Positions 1-5,198 of a stretch of 5,198 nt of DNA are shown in pieces; the first letter of the stretch is position 1; each line of letters opens with the position of its first letter. The position numbers and the translations under genes were made by a program. Below the pieces are notes generated by a model that saw only the letters and a list, made by a program, of their open reading frames with translations, had not been told where the DNA came from and searched no databases. Source of the stretch: Ktedonobacterales bacterium (lineage in GTDB: Bacteria; Chloroflexota; Ktedonobacteria; Ktedonobacterales; JADMIN01); contig JAICKD010000306.1 in NCBI GenBank assembly GCA_025928125.1, positions 1 through 5,198 of the forward strand, read 5' to 3'.

Positions 1-1919
1 AGGAGGCGGCGGCGCCAGATGTGCCGCAGGCAGATGGCGAGCGGTTCTTCGGTTTCGCCCATGACGCCATGCAATGCGCACCGGAACATCGCGCGGTGCT
101 GGCGCGCGCGCTCAGAAGCGCCTACATTGTGCGCGACCTCGCGGTGATCGCTGCTCACTGGGGCGAGCCGGCGCCGTCCGTACCGCTCGTGACGCTCGAT
201 GGCGAGGCTGTGCATCCGAAAGGCTGGCTACGTGGAGGATCGCGCGCATCGGGAGGCGGACACGAGGCGAGCCAGCTTGGTCGAGAACGAGAACTGCGCC
301 AGCTTCCCGCGGAAATTGAACGGCTGGCTGCCCTGGTGGAGGAGACACGCAACGAGTATGAGCGCGCGTTAGCCAGCCAGCAGGAGCGTAAACAGCGTCA
401 CGAGCAACTTGGTGTCGATATCCAGCGTGCCGAGGAGGCCGCGCAGGAGCTTGCGCGCGGAGTGACCGCCTTGCAGCGCGAGTTCGAGCGTACCCAGAGT
501 GAGGCACATGTCGGCCAGTCGGTCGCCGATCAACTGGCCGCCGAGGTGACGGGCATCGAGCAGGAGATCGCGGCCACCATCGAGCGCGTCGCCGAGCAGG
601 AGCGCGCGCAGAAAGAGGCCACTGAACTCATCGAAGACATCCAGGGCGCGATGGATGATCTGACGGAGCGCAACCGGGCGCAACAGGATGAGCTGACGCA
701 GATGCGAACGACCCTGGCGCTCCAGCAGCAGGAGGTCCGTGTGTTGGGCCAGCGGACAGAACAGGTCCATGGCCAGGTACGCGAACAAGAAACGCAGCTT
801 GCCCGCCGCAACACCCGGATGCAGGCGCTCACCACGCAGCACGCGGAACTATTCGCGTGGATTGAGACGCAAGAGTCCACGATTTCTGTGACGCGCGAGC
901 GTGTGCAGTCGCTCGGCGAGGAACTGCGCGTCTCGGATGCGCGGCAGAGCGAGCTGGAGCAGCAGGCGCTCGATCTGGAACGCGGACAGAGCGCCGAGCG
1001 GCAGGATCTGGCACGGCTCGAGGTGGAGTATCGGCGCAGTATCGTGGAGGCGCAACGCGCGCGCGACGCCATCGAGACGTTGGCCCAGCAGATGCGCGAA
1101 GACCTCGCCTCGGATGAGGACGAAGAAGGCGCCGATCCACAAATCTTAGTGGATGCGCTGCTGAGTGGCCAGAGCGATGATTCCGATGTGTTGACTGCGG
1201 ATGAGATGACCAAGCTGCGTCGCCAGATTGACCAGCTGCGGTCGCGGATCAAGAATCTCGGCGGGTATGATCCCGACGCGCCGCAGGCTTATGAAGAATT
1301 GAAGACACGCTACGACTTCCTGACCAGCCAGGTGCGCGATATGGAACAGGCGTCCACCAACCTGCGCGGTATCATCACCGAATTGGACGCGACGATGCGG
1401 CGACAGTTCGAGGAAACGTTTCAGATCGTCAACGAGCGGTTCCAACGCCATTTCACTGCGCTCTTCCATGGTGGCGCGGCGCGGTTGGAGTTGACGGCTC
1501 CCCGGCGCGACCTGAGCGAGGACGACGAAGACGCCGAGGAATATGTGGCGCCGAAACGTCCGGGCTTCGGTGGCGTGGAGGTCTATGTGCAGATTCCAGG
1601 CAAACGGGTTCAGGATCTCTCGCTGCTTTCGGGCGGAGAGCGCGCCATGGTCTCGGTCGCGCTCTTGTTCGCCCTGCTCGAAACGAACCCTCCGCCATTC
1701 TGTCTGCTGGATGAGGTGGACGCGGCGCTGGATGAGGCGAATGTTGTGCGCTTCTGTGACATCCTACAGTCACTTGCCGAGCAGACGCAGTTTATCGTCG
1801 TCACCCATAACCGTGTGACGATGACCTATGCCAAAGCGATCTATGGCATCTCGATGGGCGAAAATAGTGTCTCGCGTGTTATCTCGATGCAATTGGCGGA
1901 TGTGCCGGTGGCGCAGTAA
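1..1919 (+). CDS. smc: Chromosome segregation protein SMC, C-terminal half (5' end outside window)
   Basis: SMC is the long coiled-coil ATPase that, as a dimer with ScpA and ScpB, organises and segregates the chromosome. The frame is open to the left edge (first full codon at 3), so the GTG at 21 is internal, not the start; Walker A and the first arm lie outside. Residues here are numbered from that GTG. About 1-75 are the end of the hinge, with the 'VTLDGEAV' strand and the 'LRGGS' glycines. About 85-345 form a Glu/Gln/Arg-rich coiled coil. The C-terminal head follows, with signature motif LSGGE (536-540), Walker B 'CLLDEVD' (561-567), D-loop 'AALDEAN' (568-574) and switch His596 in 'VTHN'. 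All ATPase motifs in view are intact. Oddities are 'LGGYDPDAP' (413-421) in place of the usual 'LGPVN', IPGK for PPGK (525-528), and acidic runs near 355-361 and 498-505. No intrinsic terminator follows the stop, and ftsY, a common smc neighbour, is not next. The family call is very secure. Confidence 0.97.
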   Translation, partial: EAAAPDVPQADGERFFGFAHDAMQCAPEHRAVLARALRSAYIVRDLAVIAAHWGEPAPSVPLVTLDGEAVHPKGWLRGGSRASGGGHEASQLGRERELRQLPAEIERLAALVEETRNEYERALASQQERKQRHEQLGVDIQRAEEAAQELARGVTALQREFERTQSEAHVGQSVADQLAAEVTGIEQEIAATIERVAEQERAQKEATELIEDIQGAMDDLTERNRAQQDELTQMRTTLALQQQEVRVLGQRTEQVHGQVREQETQLARRNTRMQALTTQHAELFAWIETQESTISVTRERVQSLGEELRVSDARQSELEQQALDLERGQSAERQDLARLEVEYRRSIVEAQRARDAIETLAQQMREDLASDEDEEGADPQILVDALLSGQSDDSDVLTADEMTKLRRQIDQLRSRIKNLGGYDPDAPQAYEELKTRYDFLTSQVRDMEQASTNLRGIITELDATMRRQFEETFQIVNERFQRHFTALFHGGAARLELTAPRRDLSEDDEDAEEYVAPKRPGFGGVEVYVQIPGKRVQDLSLLSGGERAMVSVALLFALLETNPPPFCLLDEVDAALDEANVVRFCDILQSLAEQTQFIVVTHNRVTMTYAKAIYGISMGENSVSRVISMQLADVPVAQ

Positions 1920-1976
1920 GAGGCGGGCTTGAGGATGGTTTCCAGTAGCATTGCGGAGACTGCGGATAGTTGATAC

Positions 1977-1997
1977 ATGAATGAGGTGTCGGGTTGA
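1977..1997 (+). promoter_or_regulatory. Ribosome binding site and six-codon mini-ORF overlapping a TTG start
   Basis: GAGGTG at 1983-1988 is a Shine-Dalgarno-like sequence five bases before the TTG at 1994, and it decides the start of the following gene. An in-frame TGA at 1982-1984 rules out any earlier start. The same bases also encode a tiny reading frame, ATG 1977 to TGA 1995-1997 (peptide MNEVSG). Its stop overlaps the TTG start as TTGA, the geometry used for translational coupling. I see no convincing SD before the mini-ORF's own ATG, so its translation is an inference. The ribosome binding site for the TTG is the better supported part. Confidence 0.5.
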
Positions 1998-3463
1998 ATT
2001 CAAGGCGCGCCGATACATCGCCTCTCCCGTCGAGCAAATTCACGGTATTGTGTCGGGCTGTTTTGCTCGTGCTAGTTGGAGTAGCAAGCTGGTTGGTGAT
2101 GACGCCGACCAGCTATACGGCACGTGCGGCAGCCAGCGCCTCGCTGTACGCGCAGAAGCCGTGCACACCCGTCTATGCTAGCGCTGACACCCACTCGACG
2201 CTCCTGACGCAGCTTCTGCCTGGGACGGAGGTCAAATCGCTCGGGCAGGTGACTGTCGGCGCGGCGCAATGGGCGCACGTCTCGTTTTGGAGCGGCATCG
2301 AAGGCTATATACCCTCCAATGTCGTCTCGGCTACCTTCCCCGCTGGCGTTGCCGACAATGGGTGCAGCTATCCCGGTTTGCCCATCGCCGAGGCAAATCC
2401 GCTGACCCCGCAGCATGGACCGTTTCCGCTGGCTGGCCATGCGACGGTGACGCTTCCCGCGACTGTGTACGCCAAAGTTGACACGCACTCGATGCCGCTG
2501 GCAAATCTCACGCCAGGGACGGATCTGGTATTCTCCGCATGGGCAACCGATGCGCATGGCAACCCGTGGTACAACATTGCGACCGCGCAGGGAAACGGCT
2601 GGATATGGGGTGGCGACGTCCGAATGGATCAGCCCAATCCCGCGACGGAGCAGGTCAACGGAAAGCCCATCTGGGTGCCGATGGCAGGCAAGGGGATGTA
2701 TGCCACGAACTATCTTGTGCATCATTCCGATGTCGATGCGCTGGTGCAGGCGGCCAAGAAAGCGGGCATCACCCACATCTATACGGAGGTCGCCATTACT
2801 CGCTATGGCTTCTATGCGCAAGACTCGCTCAATCGTCTAATTCCCGTTGCCCATCAGGCTGGTCTGACCGTGATCGCATGGATATACACGAATCTCGATA
2901 ACATCGGCGACGATGCGCGGTTGACCGAGCTGGTTGCCAACTACCGCACGCCGGGTGGTGATCGCGCCGATGGCCTGCTGATGGACATTGAGGAGGTGAC
3001 CGACAGCGGCAGCATCTACATGTATGGTCAGCTTGCGCGCGCAATACTCGGCCCCGATGTGCTCTTCGTCGCCTCGGTTTTTCATCCCTATGCGCGTCCC
3101 GGCTATCCTTACGCCGCCATCGCGGCCAGCTTCAACGTCATCGCGCCCATGGACTACTGGCACAGCCGCAAAAATCACGCGTACAGCAATGACGCGGTAG
3201 AGCGCTTTGTCAGCGTCTCGATTCAGACGATTCGCGCGGCCATGAGCATCGCGGGAGGCACGCCGCTGCCGGTCGAGGAAACCGGCCAGACGTACGATAT
3301 GTATACGGCGGCGTTTACTGGATGGAAGGACGCTCCCACTTCCGCCGAGATAACCACTGATCTGCGCACGGCGCACGAGATCGGCTGTATCGGGGTCGGA
3401 TTCTACGAGTGGCAGACCACGACGCAAGATGAGTGGCAGACCATCAGCGCCTACAAATGGTGA
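1994..3463 (+). CDS. Secreted protein with two SH3-like modules and a glycoside-hydrolase-like TIM barrel
   Basis: A predicted exported protein of 489 residues, probably acting on or binding a cell-wall or extracellular polysaccharide; the substrate is unknown. The start is TTG, chosen because GAGGTG lies five bases upstream, a stop sits just before it, and the product then has a complete signal sequence: basic residues (Arg4, Arg5, Lys15, Arg21), a hydrophobic core about 22-36, and Ala-rich cleavage possibilities near 43-50. Two SH3-like modules follow (about 49-112 and 149-211). They look like duplicates, sharing 'VYA..DTHS' and 'L.PGT'. From about 233 a TIM-barrel pattern runs: 'KGMYATNY' (strand 1), 'HIYTEVA', 'TVIAWIYTN', 'DGLLMDIEE' (326-334), 'VLFVASVF', 'NVIAPMDYW' (381-389) and 'GVGFYEW' (467-473). 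The DG....D.E pattern and the Met-x-Tyr strand recall GH18, with Asp331 and Glu333 as likely catalytic residues, but the middle Asp of the GH18 motif is Leu329. A DUF4015-like or other uncharacterised barrel family is the alternative. The gene seems monocistronic. Confidence 0.85.
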   Translation: MNSRRADTSPLPSSKFTVLCRAVLLVLVGVASWLVMTPTSYTARAAASASLYAQKPCTPVYASADTHSTLLTQLLPGTEVKSLGQVTVGAAQWAHVSFWSGIEGYIPSNVVSATFPAGVADNGCSYPGLPIAEANPLTPQHGPFPLAGHATVTLPATVYAKVDTHSMPLANLTPGTDLVFSAWATDAHGNPWYNIATAQGNGWIWGGDVRMDQPNPATEQVNGKPIWVPMAGKGMYATNYLVHHSDVDALVQAAKKAGITHIYTEVAITRYGFYAQDSLNRLIPVAHQAGLTVIAWIYTNLDNIGDDARLTELVANYRTPGGDRADGLLMDIEEVTDSGSIYMYGQLARAILGPDVLFVASVFHPYARPGYPYAAIAASFNVIAPMDYWHSRKNHAYSNDAVERFVSVSIQTIRAAMSIAGGTPLPVEETGQTYDMYTAAFTGWKDAPTSAEITTDLRTAHEIGCIGVGFYEWQTTTQDEWQTISAYKW

Positions 3464-3525
3464 GCAAGGCTACCTGTGTGGGATGATCTGATACACGGCC
3501 GTTTTGCTTGCACAGCGCATGACGT

Positions 3526-3552
3526 TTGACTTTTGCTGAGTCAGATGATAAG
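3526..3552 (+). promoter_or_regulatory. Putative sigma-70-type promoter for the tRNA-Arg gene
   Basis: TTGACT (3526-3531) is a good -35 hexamer, and GATAAG (3547-3552) matches four of six positions of TATAAT. The spacer is 15 bases, shorter than the usual 16-18, which weakens the call. Initiation would fall around 3559, leaving a leader of about 35 bases to be removed by RNase P before the mature tRNA at 3593. A nine-base palindrome, CTGAGTCAG (3536-3544), sits in the spacer; I do not assign it a function. Confidence 0.45.
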
Positions 3553-3592
3553 CTGTCGGTCGTGGGCGTCGCTTGCGGTGATGTCCCGACAC

Positions 3593-3668
3593 GTGCCCGT
3601 AGCTCAGTGGATAGAGCGCTGGCCTGCGGAGCCAGAGATCGGAGGTTCGAGTCCTCTCGGGCACGCCA
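3593..3668 (+). tRNA. tRNA-Arg (anticodon GCG), CCA encoded
   Basis: A complete cloverleaf of 76 bases. The acceptor stem GTGCCCG (3593-3599) pairs fully with CGGGCAC (3658-3664). The D arm is GCTC/GAGC (3602-3605, 3614-3617). The anticodon stem CTGGC/GCCAG (3619-3623, 3631-3635) closes the loop CTGCGGA, giving anticodon GCG at 3626-3628, which reads CGC and, by wobble, CGU (Arg). The variable loop is AGATC. The T stem GGAGG/CCTCT (3641-3645, 3653-3657) has one terminal G-U pair around loop TTCGAGT. G73 is at 3665 and CCA is encoded at 3666-3668. The D-loop carries A at the position 20 identity site (3611), as expected for bacterial tRNA-Arg. Most bacteria read CGU/CGC with an ACG anticodon deaminated to inosine; the encoded G34 here is less usual. 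There is no intron and no neighbouring tRNA. Confidence 0.96.
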
Positions 3669-3682
3669 CATTTCGCTTCATC

Positions 3683-3709
3683 ACCTCGCCTCGTATGGGC
3701 GAGGTTTTT
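3683..3709 (+). terminator. Intrinsic terminator of the tRNA-Arg gene
   Basis: ACCTCGCC (3683-3690) and GGCGAGGT (3698-3705) form a perfect 8-bp stem around the seven-base loop TCGTATG, followed by a T run (3705-3709). It begins 14 bases after the encoded CCA of the tRNA, as expected for a single-gene tRNA transcript. The T run is short but the stem is strongly GC-rich. Confidence 0.85.
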
Positions 3710-3730
3710 CATTACCCCAATCCACCTTTA

Positions 3731-3973
3731 ATGCCGACTCCTGACCTCCCTGACCCTCTGTTAGCGCCGACTTTCCCCGTCTATACTCACTCGTCGTCCC
3801 AGGCCAACACTGGACCATCGAGCCTTTATCCGCAGGAGGAGAGTGAGCTGCCCTGGGCGGTAGCCGCGCTGGTGTTTCTCGTCGGTTGGCAGGTGATACT
3901 TGTGGCGATGATGGCGCCGTCGGGCATGTTCATCATGCCTGGAATGACGGCTGATGCCCTTAATGTAAAGCAG
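3731..3973 (+). pseudogene. Possible truncated membrane-protein gene resembling DUF2182 (relic)
   Basis: From ATG 3731 the frame encodes a Pro/Ser-rich segment (residues 1-40) and then a hydrophobic stretch, about 42-61, that reads like a transmembrane helix. The pattern W53..I56..A59-M60-M61.P63 matches the spacing of the 'W..M..AMM.P' helix I recall from DUF2182, a family of predicted integral membrane proteins, with Ile replacing the first Met. Similarity stops around residue 72. At codon 82 the frame enters the antisense of the YbaK-family gene, and the frame stays open to 4465 only as a shadow of that gene. DUF2182 proteins have several further helices, so this would be a 3'-truncated remnant. 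There is no Shine-Dalgarno sequence before the ATG, and an intrinsic terminator lies just upstream. It may also be a chance open frame in an intergenic region; I favour a relic only slightly. Confidence 0.3.
3922..3940. other. Inverted repeat downstream of the YbaK-family gene, no T run
   Basis: GGCATG (3923-3928) pairs with CATGCC (3934-3939) around loop TTCAT, extendable by a G-T pair at 3922/3940. It lies 34 bases past the stop of the leftward YbaK-family gene, where a terminator for that operon would be expected, but neither strand has a T run after it. It may be a processing or pausing hairpin, or chance. Confidence 0.25.
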
Positions 3974-4444
3974 TTAGCTTGCCGCTGCCAGATCGACAAC
4001 CGTCGCATTCGTAATGCGCTGAAGCTCATCGGGAGCGATGGGGAAGACGGCGTTTGGCGTGCCAGCCGCCGCCCAGACAACCTGATATTGGAGCAGGTCG
4101 CGGTCGAGGTAGGTTGGCAGCGGCGTTGTGTGGCCTACTGGGGGAACCCCACCGATAGAGAATCCCGTTGCCTCGCGGACGATGTCGGCGTTGGCCCGTT
4201 TGATTGTCCCGCCAGCCACTGCTGCCAGTTTTTCGGTATCCACACGGTTCGTCCCCGAGACCAGCGCCAGCACGGGCTGCTCTCCCGCAAGAAACACCAG
4301 CGACTTGACGATCTGGCCAAGGGTGCTGTTGACTGCCGCTGCTGCCTCCTCGGCCGTGCGCGTACTCTCCGCGAACTCGGTTATCTCTACGTTGATGCCC
4401 AACTGCTCCAACGCATCCGCGACTCGTTGTACCGATGCTTTCAT
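3974..4444 (-). CDS. YbaK/EbsC-family aminoacyl-tRNA deacylase (trans-editing protein)
   Basis: A cytoplasmic 156-residue stand-alone editing domain of the YbaK/ProXp superfamily. Relatives hydrolyse mischarged aminoacyl-tRNAs such as Cys-tRNA(Pro) or Ala-tRNA(Pro); which substrate applies here cannot be told from sequence alone. Family landmarks in order are 'TAEEAAAAV' (30-38), 'GQIVKSLVF' (43-51) with Lys47 at the position of the essential YbaK lysine, 'RVDTEKLAA' (67-75), 'ATGFSIGGVPPVGH' (92-105) with the conserved Gly-Gly..P.G loop, 'YLDRDLL' (112-118), and the C-terminal 'VWAAAGTPNAVF' strand. The length is normal for the family and no key residue is missing. ATG is at 4444, preceded by GGAGA (4455-4459) ten bases upstream, inside the end of the preceding gene. 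It starts six bases after the stop of the VOC-like gene and is therefore almost surely cotranscribed with it. The 'GGVPPVGH' form is the type often seen in actinobacterial and chloroflexal homologues rather than in E. coli YbaK. Confidence 0.93.
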   Translation of the reverse strand: MKASVQRVADALEQLGINVEITEFAESTRTAEEAAAAVNSTLGQIVKSLVFLAGEQPVLALVSGTNRVDTEKLAAVAGGTIKRANADIVREATGFSIGGVPPVGHTTPLPTYLDRDLLQYQVVWAAAGTPNAVFPIAPDELQRITNATVVDLAAAS

Positions 4445-4450
4445 GCTACG

Positions 4451-5198
4451 CTAATCTCCGTTTGATTTGTCTTCGACGAATGCCAGTGGCGCCCCGCCTG
4501 CCAATGTCGCAGGAATTAGCAGGCCGTCTTCCCATGGCTCATAAGGAACGTTATCCTGCTTGAGAAAGTCGCGGGTAGCGGCGAGATCGGCAACTGTAAC
4601 GGTCACATAGCATATGCCCTCTCCAGCTTTTGTGAACCGGTCTTGGACAAGACCAGCGCCAAGCGGCTCTGCCAGTATGATACGGTCGTCATTAGCGGGC
4701 AGATTCAGAGTGAGCATAGCATGGACGAATGGATCAACCTTCACAGGTTCGGACGGAGTCAGCCCATAGGTTCCCTCAAAAGTTCGCTCAGCTTCCACCA
4801 AGTTAGCAACTGCCAGGACTACCGATTGCAGCCGTTGCGCGCCATTTGGGTGGGGCGAAATGGGATCCGCACCTGCCAGTTCCCGTTGGCGCTGTGCGCC
4901 GCTGGTGCCGTGCTGAATCAGAAACGGGATTGGCTCAGCGGCGCTGAAAAGATCGTCGCTACCCACGGTTACCGTCTGCCACGAGCGCACGTTTCCATCT
5001 GGCGCGACCAGTCTGCCTGGCTTTGGCCCGCGCACGTCGGCTCCTCGCGCCCGCATGGCGTCGGCTTCCGCAGCGATATCGGCCGATTGAAGCGCAAATC
5101 CAATCCAGCCGGGCGCCGTCTCGATCCGCTCGCGCACCGTTGGCGAGACGACCTGCTCATCGGCAATCGCCAGAAGCTCGATGTATCCCTGGTCGAGC
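4451..5198 (-). CDS. VOC/glyoxalase-like two-module protein (5' end outside window)
   Basis: The frame is open to the right edge, so the GTG at 5137 is not the start; twenty more in-frame codons upstream include 'YIELLAI', the glutamate-bearing strand typical of vicinal-oxygen-chelate (VOC) folds. Numbering from the first full visible codon, 'GWIGFAL' (30-36), 'ARGADV' (50-55) and 'PFLIQHG' (91-97) belong to a first module of the Glyoxalase_3 type (PF13468 style), whose N-terminal His strand lies off the window. A second beta-alpha-beta repeat spans about 123-242, with 'LQSVVLAVANLVEAE' and 'GICYVTVTVADLAAT' as its strand-helix openings and 'APLAFVE' at the end. VOC enzymes bind a divalent metal and include glyoxalases, dioxygenases, epimerases and resistance proteins; the substrate here is unknown. 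Glu7 could be a metal ligand, but the second module shows no clear His/Glu set and may be structural. It is the upstream gene of a tight operon with the YbaK-family gene. Its promoter is not in view. Confidence 0.85.
   Translation of the reverse strand, partial: LDQGYIELLAIADEQVVSPTVRERIETAPGWIGFALQSADIAAEADAMRARGADVRGPKPGRLVAPDGNVRSWQTVTVGSDDLFSAAEPIPFLIQHGTSGAQRQRELAGADPISPHPNGAQRLQSVVLAVANLVEAERTFEGTYGLTPSEPVKVDPFVHAMLTLNLPANDDRIILAEPLGAGLVQDRFTKAGEGICYVTVTVADLAATRDFLKQDNVPYEPWEDGLLIPATLAGGAPLAFVEDKSNGD

Noticed and set aside
530..1252. Long minus-strand open frame opposite the smc coiled coil
   Set aside because: Its Ser/Arg/Cys-rich low-complexity product is typical of the antisense of a GC-rich coiled-coil gene, and the sense strand is clearly smc.
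1952..1966. Direct repeat TGCGGA (1952-1957, 1961-1966) before the secreted-protein gene
   Set aside because: Two six-base copies nine bases apart are within chance for GC-rich DNA, and I could not fit them to a promoter with good -35 and -10 boxes.
3471..3505. Possible terminator hairpin after the secreted-protein gene (CCTGTGT ... ACACGG)
   Set aside because: The stem is mismatched, the loop is large and there is no proper T run.
3536..3544. Palindrome CTGAGTCAG within the tRNA promoter spacer
   Set aside because: A nine-base palindrome alone is too short to call an operator, and no second copy was seen.
3593..3668. tRNA 3' end as an integration (att) site
   Set aside because: I found no second copy of the tRNA 3' end in the window and no integrase or phage gene nearby.
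3470..3712. Minus-strand frame with a 'RTRTSDLWLRRPALYPLSYG' type peptide
   Set aside because: It is the antisense translation of the tRNA-Arg gene, a well-known class of spurious predicted protein. The tRNA explains the sequence fully.
3533..4465. Plus-strand 310-codon open frame
   Set aside because: It runs through the tRNA and its terminator and then antisense to the well-supported YbaK-family gene. Only the 3731-3973 part is considered, as a possible relic.

Overview
This GC-rich bacterial window carries ordinary chromosomal genes. The SMC C-terminal half has an aberrant 'LGGYDPDAP' stretch where most bacterial SMCs read 'LGPVN', and its style together with the neighbourhood suggests Chloroflexota (possibly Ktedonobacteria-like). 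That assignment is an inference from remembered family style and is low confidence. I see no CRISPR array, insertion sequence, phage gene or defence module.

Layout on the plus strand: (1) The 3' half of an smc gene (hinge, second coiled-coil arm, C-terminal ATPase head) enters from the left edge and ends at 1919. (2) After a 74-base gap comes a secreted protein (1994-3463) with a TTG start, a signal sequence, two tandem SH3-like modules and a TIM-barrel resembling glycoside hydrolases, with a GH18-like DxE motif. A six-codon mini-ORF overlaps its start. (3) A stand-alone tRNA-Arg gene with anticodon GCG (3593-3668) is flanked by a plausible sigma-70-type promoter and a clear intrinsic terminator (3683-3709). 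(4) A short stretch (3731-3973) can be read as an 81-codon N-terminal fragment of a membrane protein resembling DUF2182. It runs directly into the antisense of the next gene and is probably a relic, if it was ever a gene.

Minus strand, convergent with the above: a two-gene operon reading leftward. The upstream gene (4451 to beyond the right edge) encodes a two-module VOC/glyoxalase-like protein. Six bases after its stop codon begins a YbaK/EbsC-family aminoacyl-tRNA deacylase gene (3974-4444), whose ribosome binding site lies inside the end of the VOC gene.

Functionally the window mixes chromosome segregation (SMC), envelope or extracellular carbohydrate work (the SH3/TIM-barrel protein), and translation (tRNA-Arg, the trans-editing deacylase). 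No single pathway links them. The points most worth a second look are the degenerate GH18-like active site, the GCG anticodon, the overlapping leader ORF before the TTG start, and the DUF2182-like relic.
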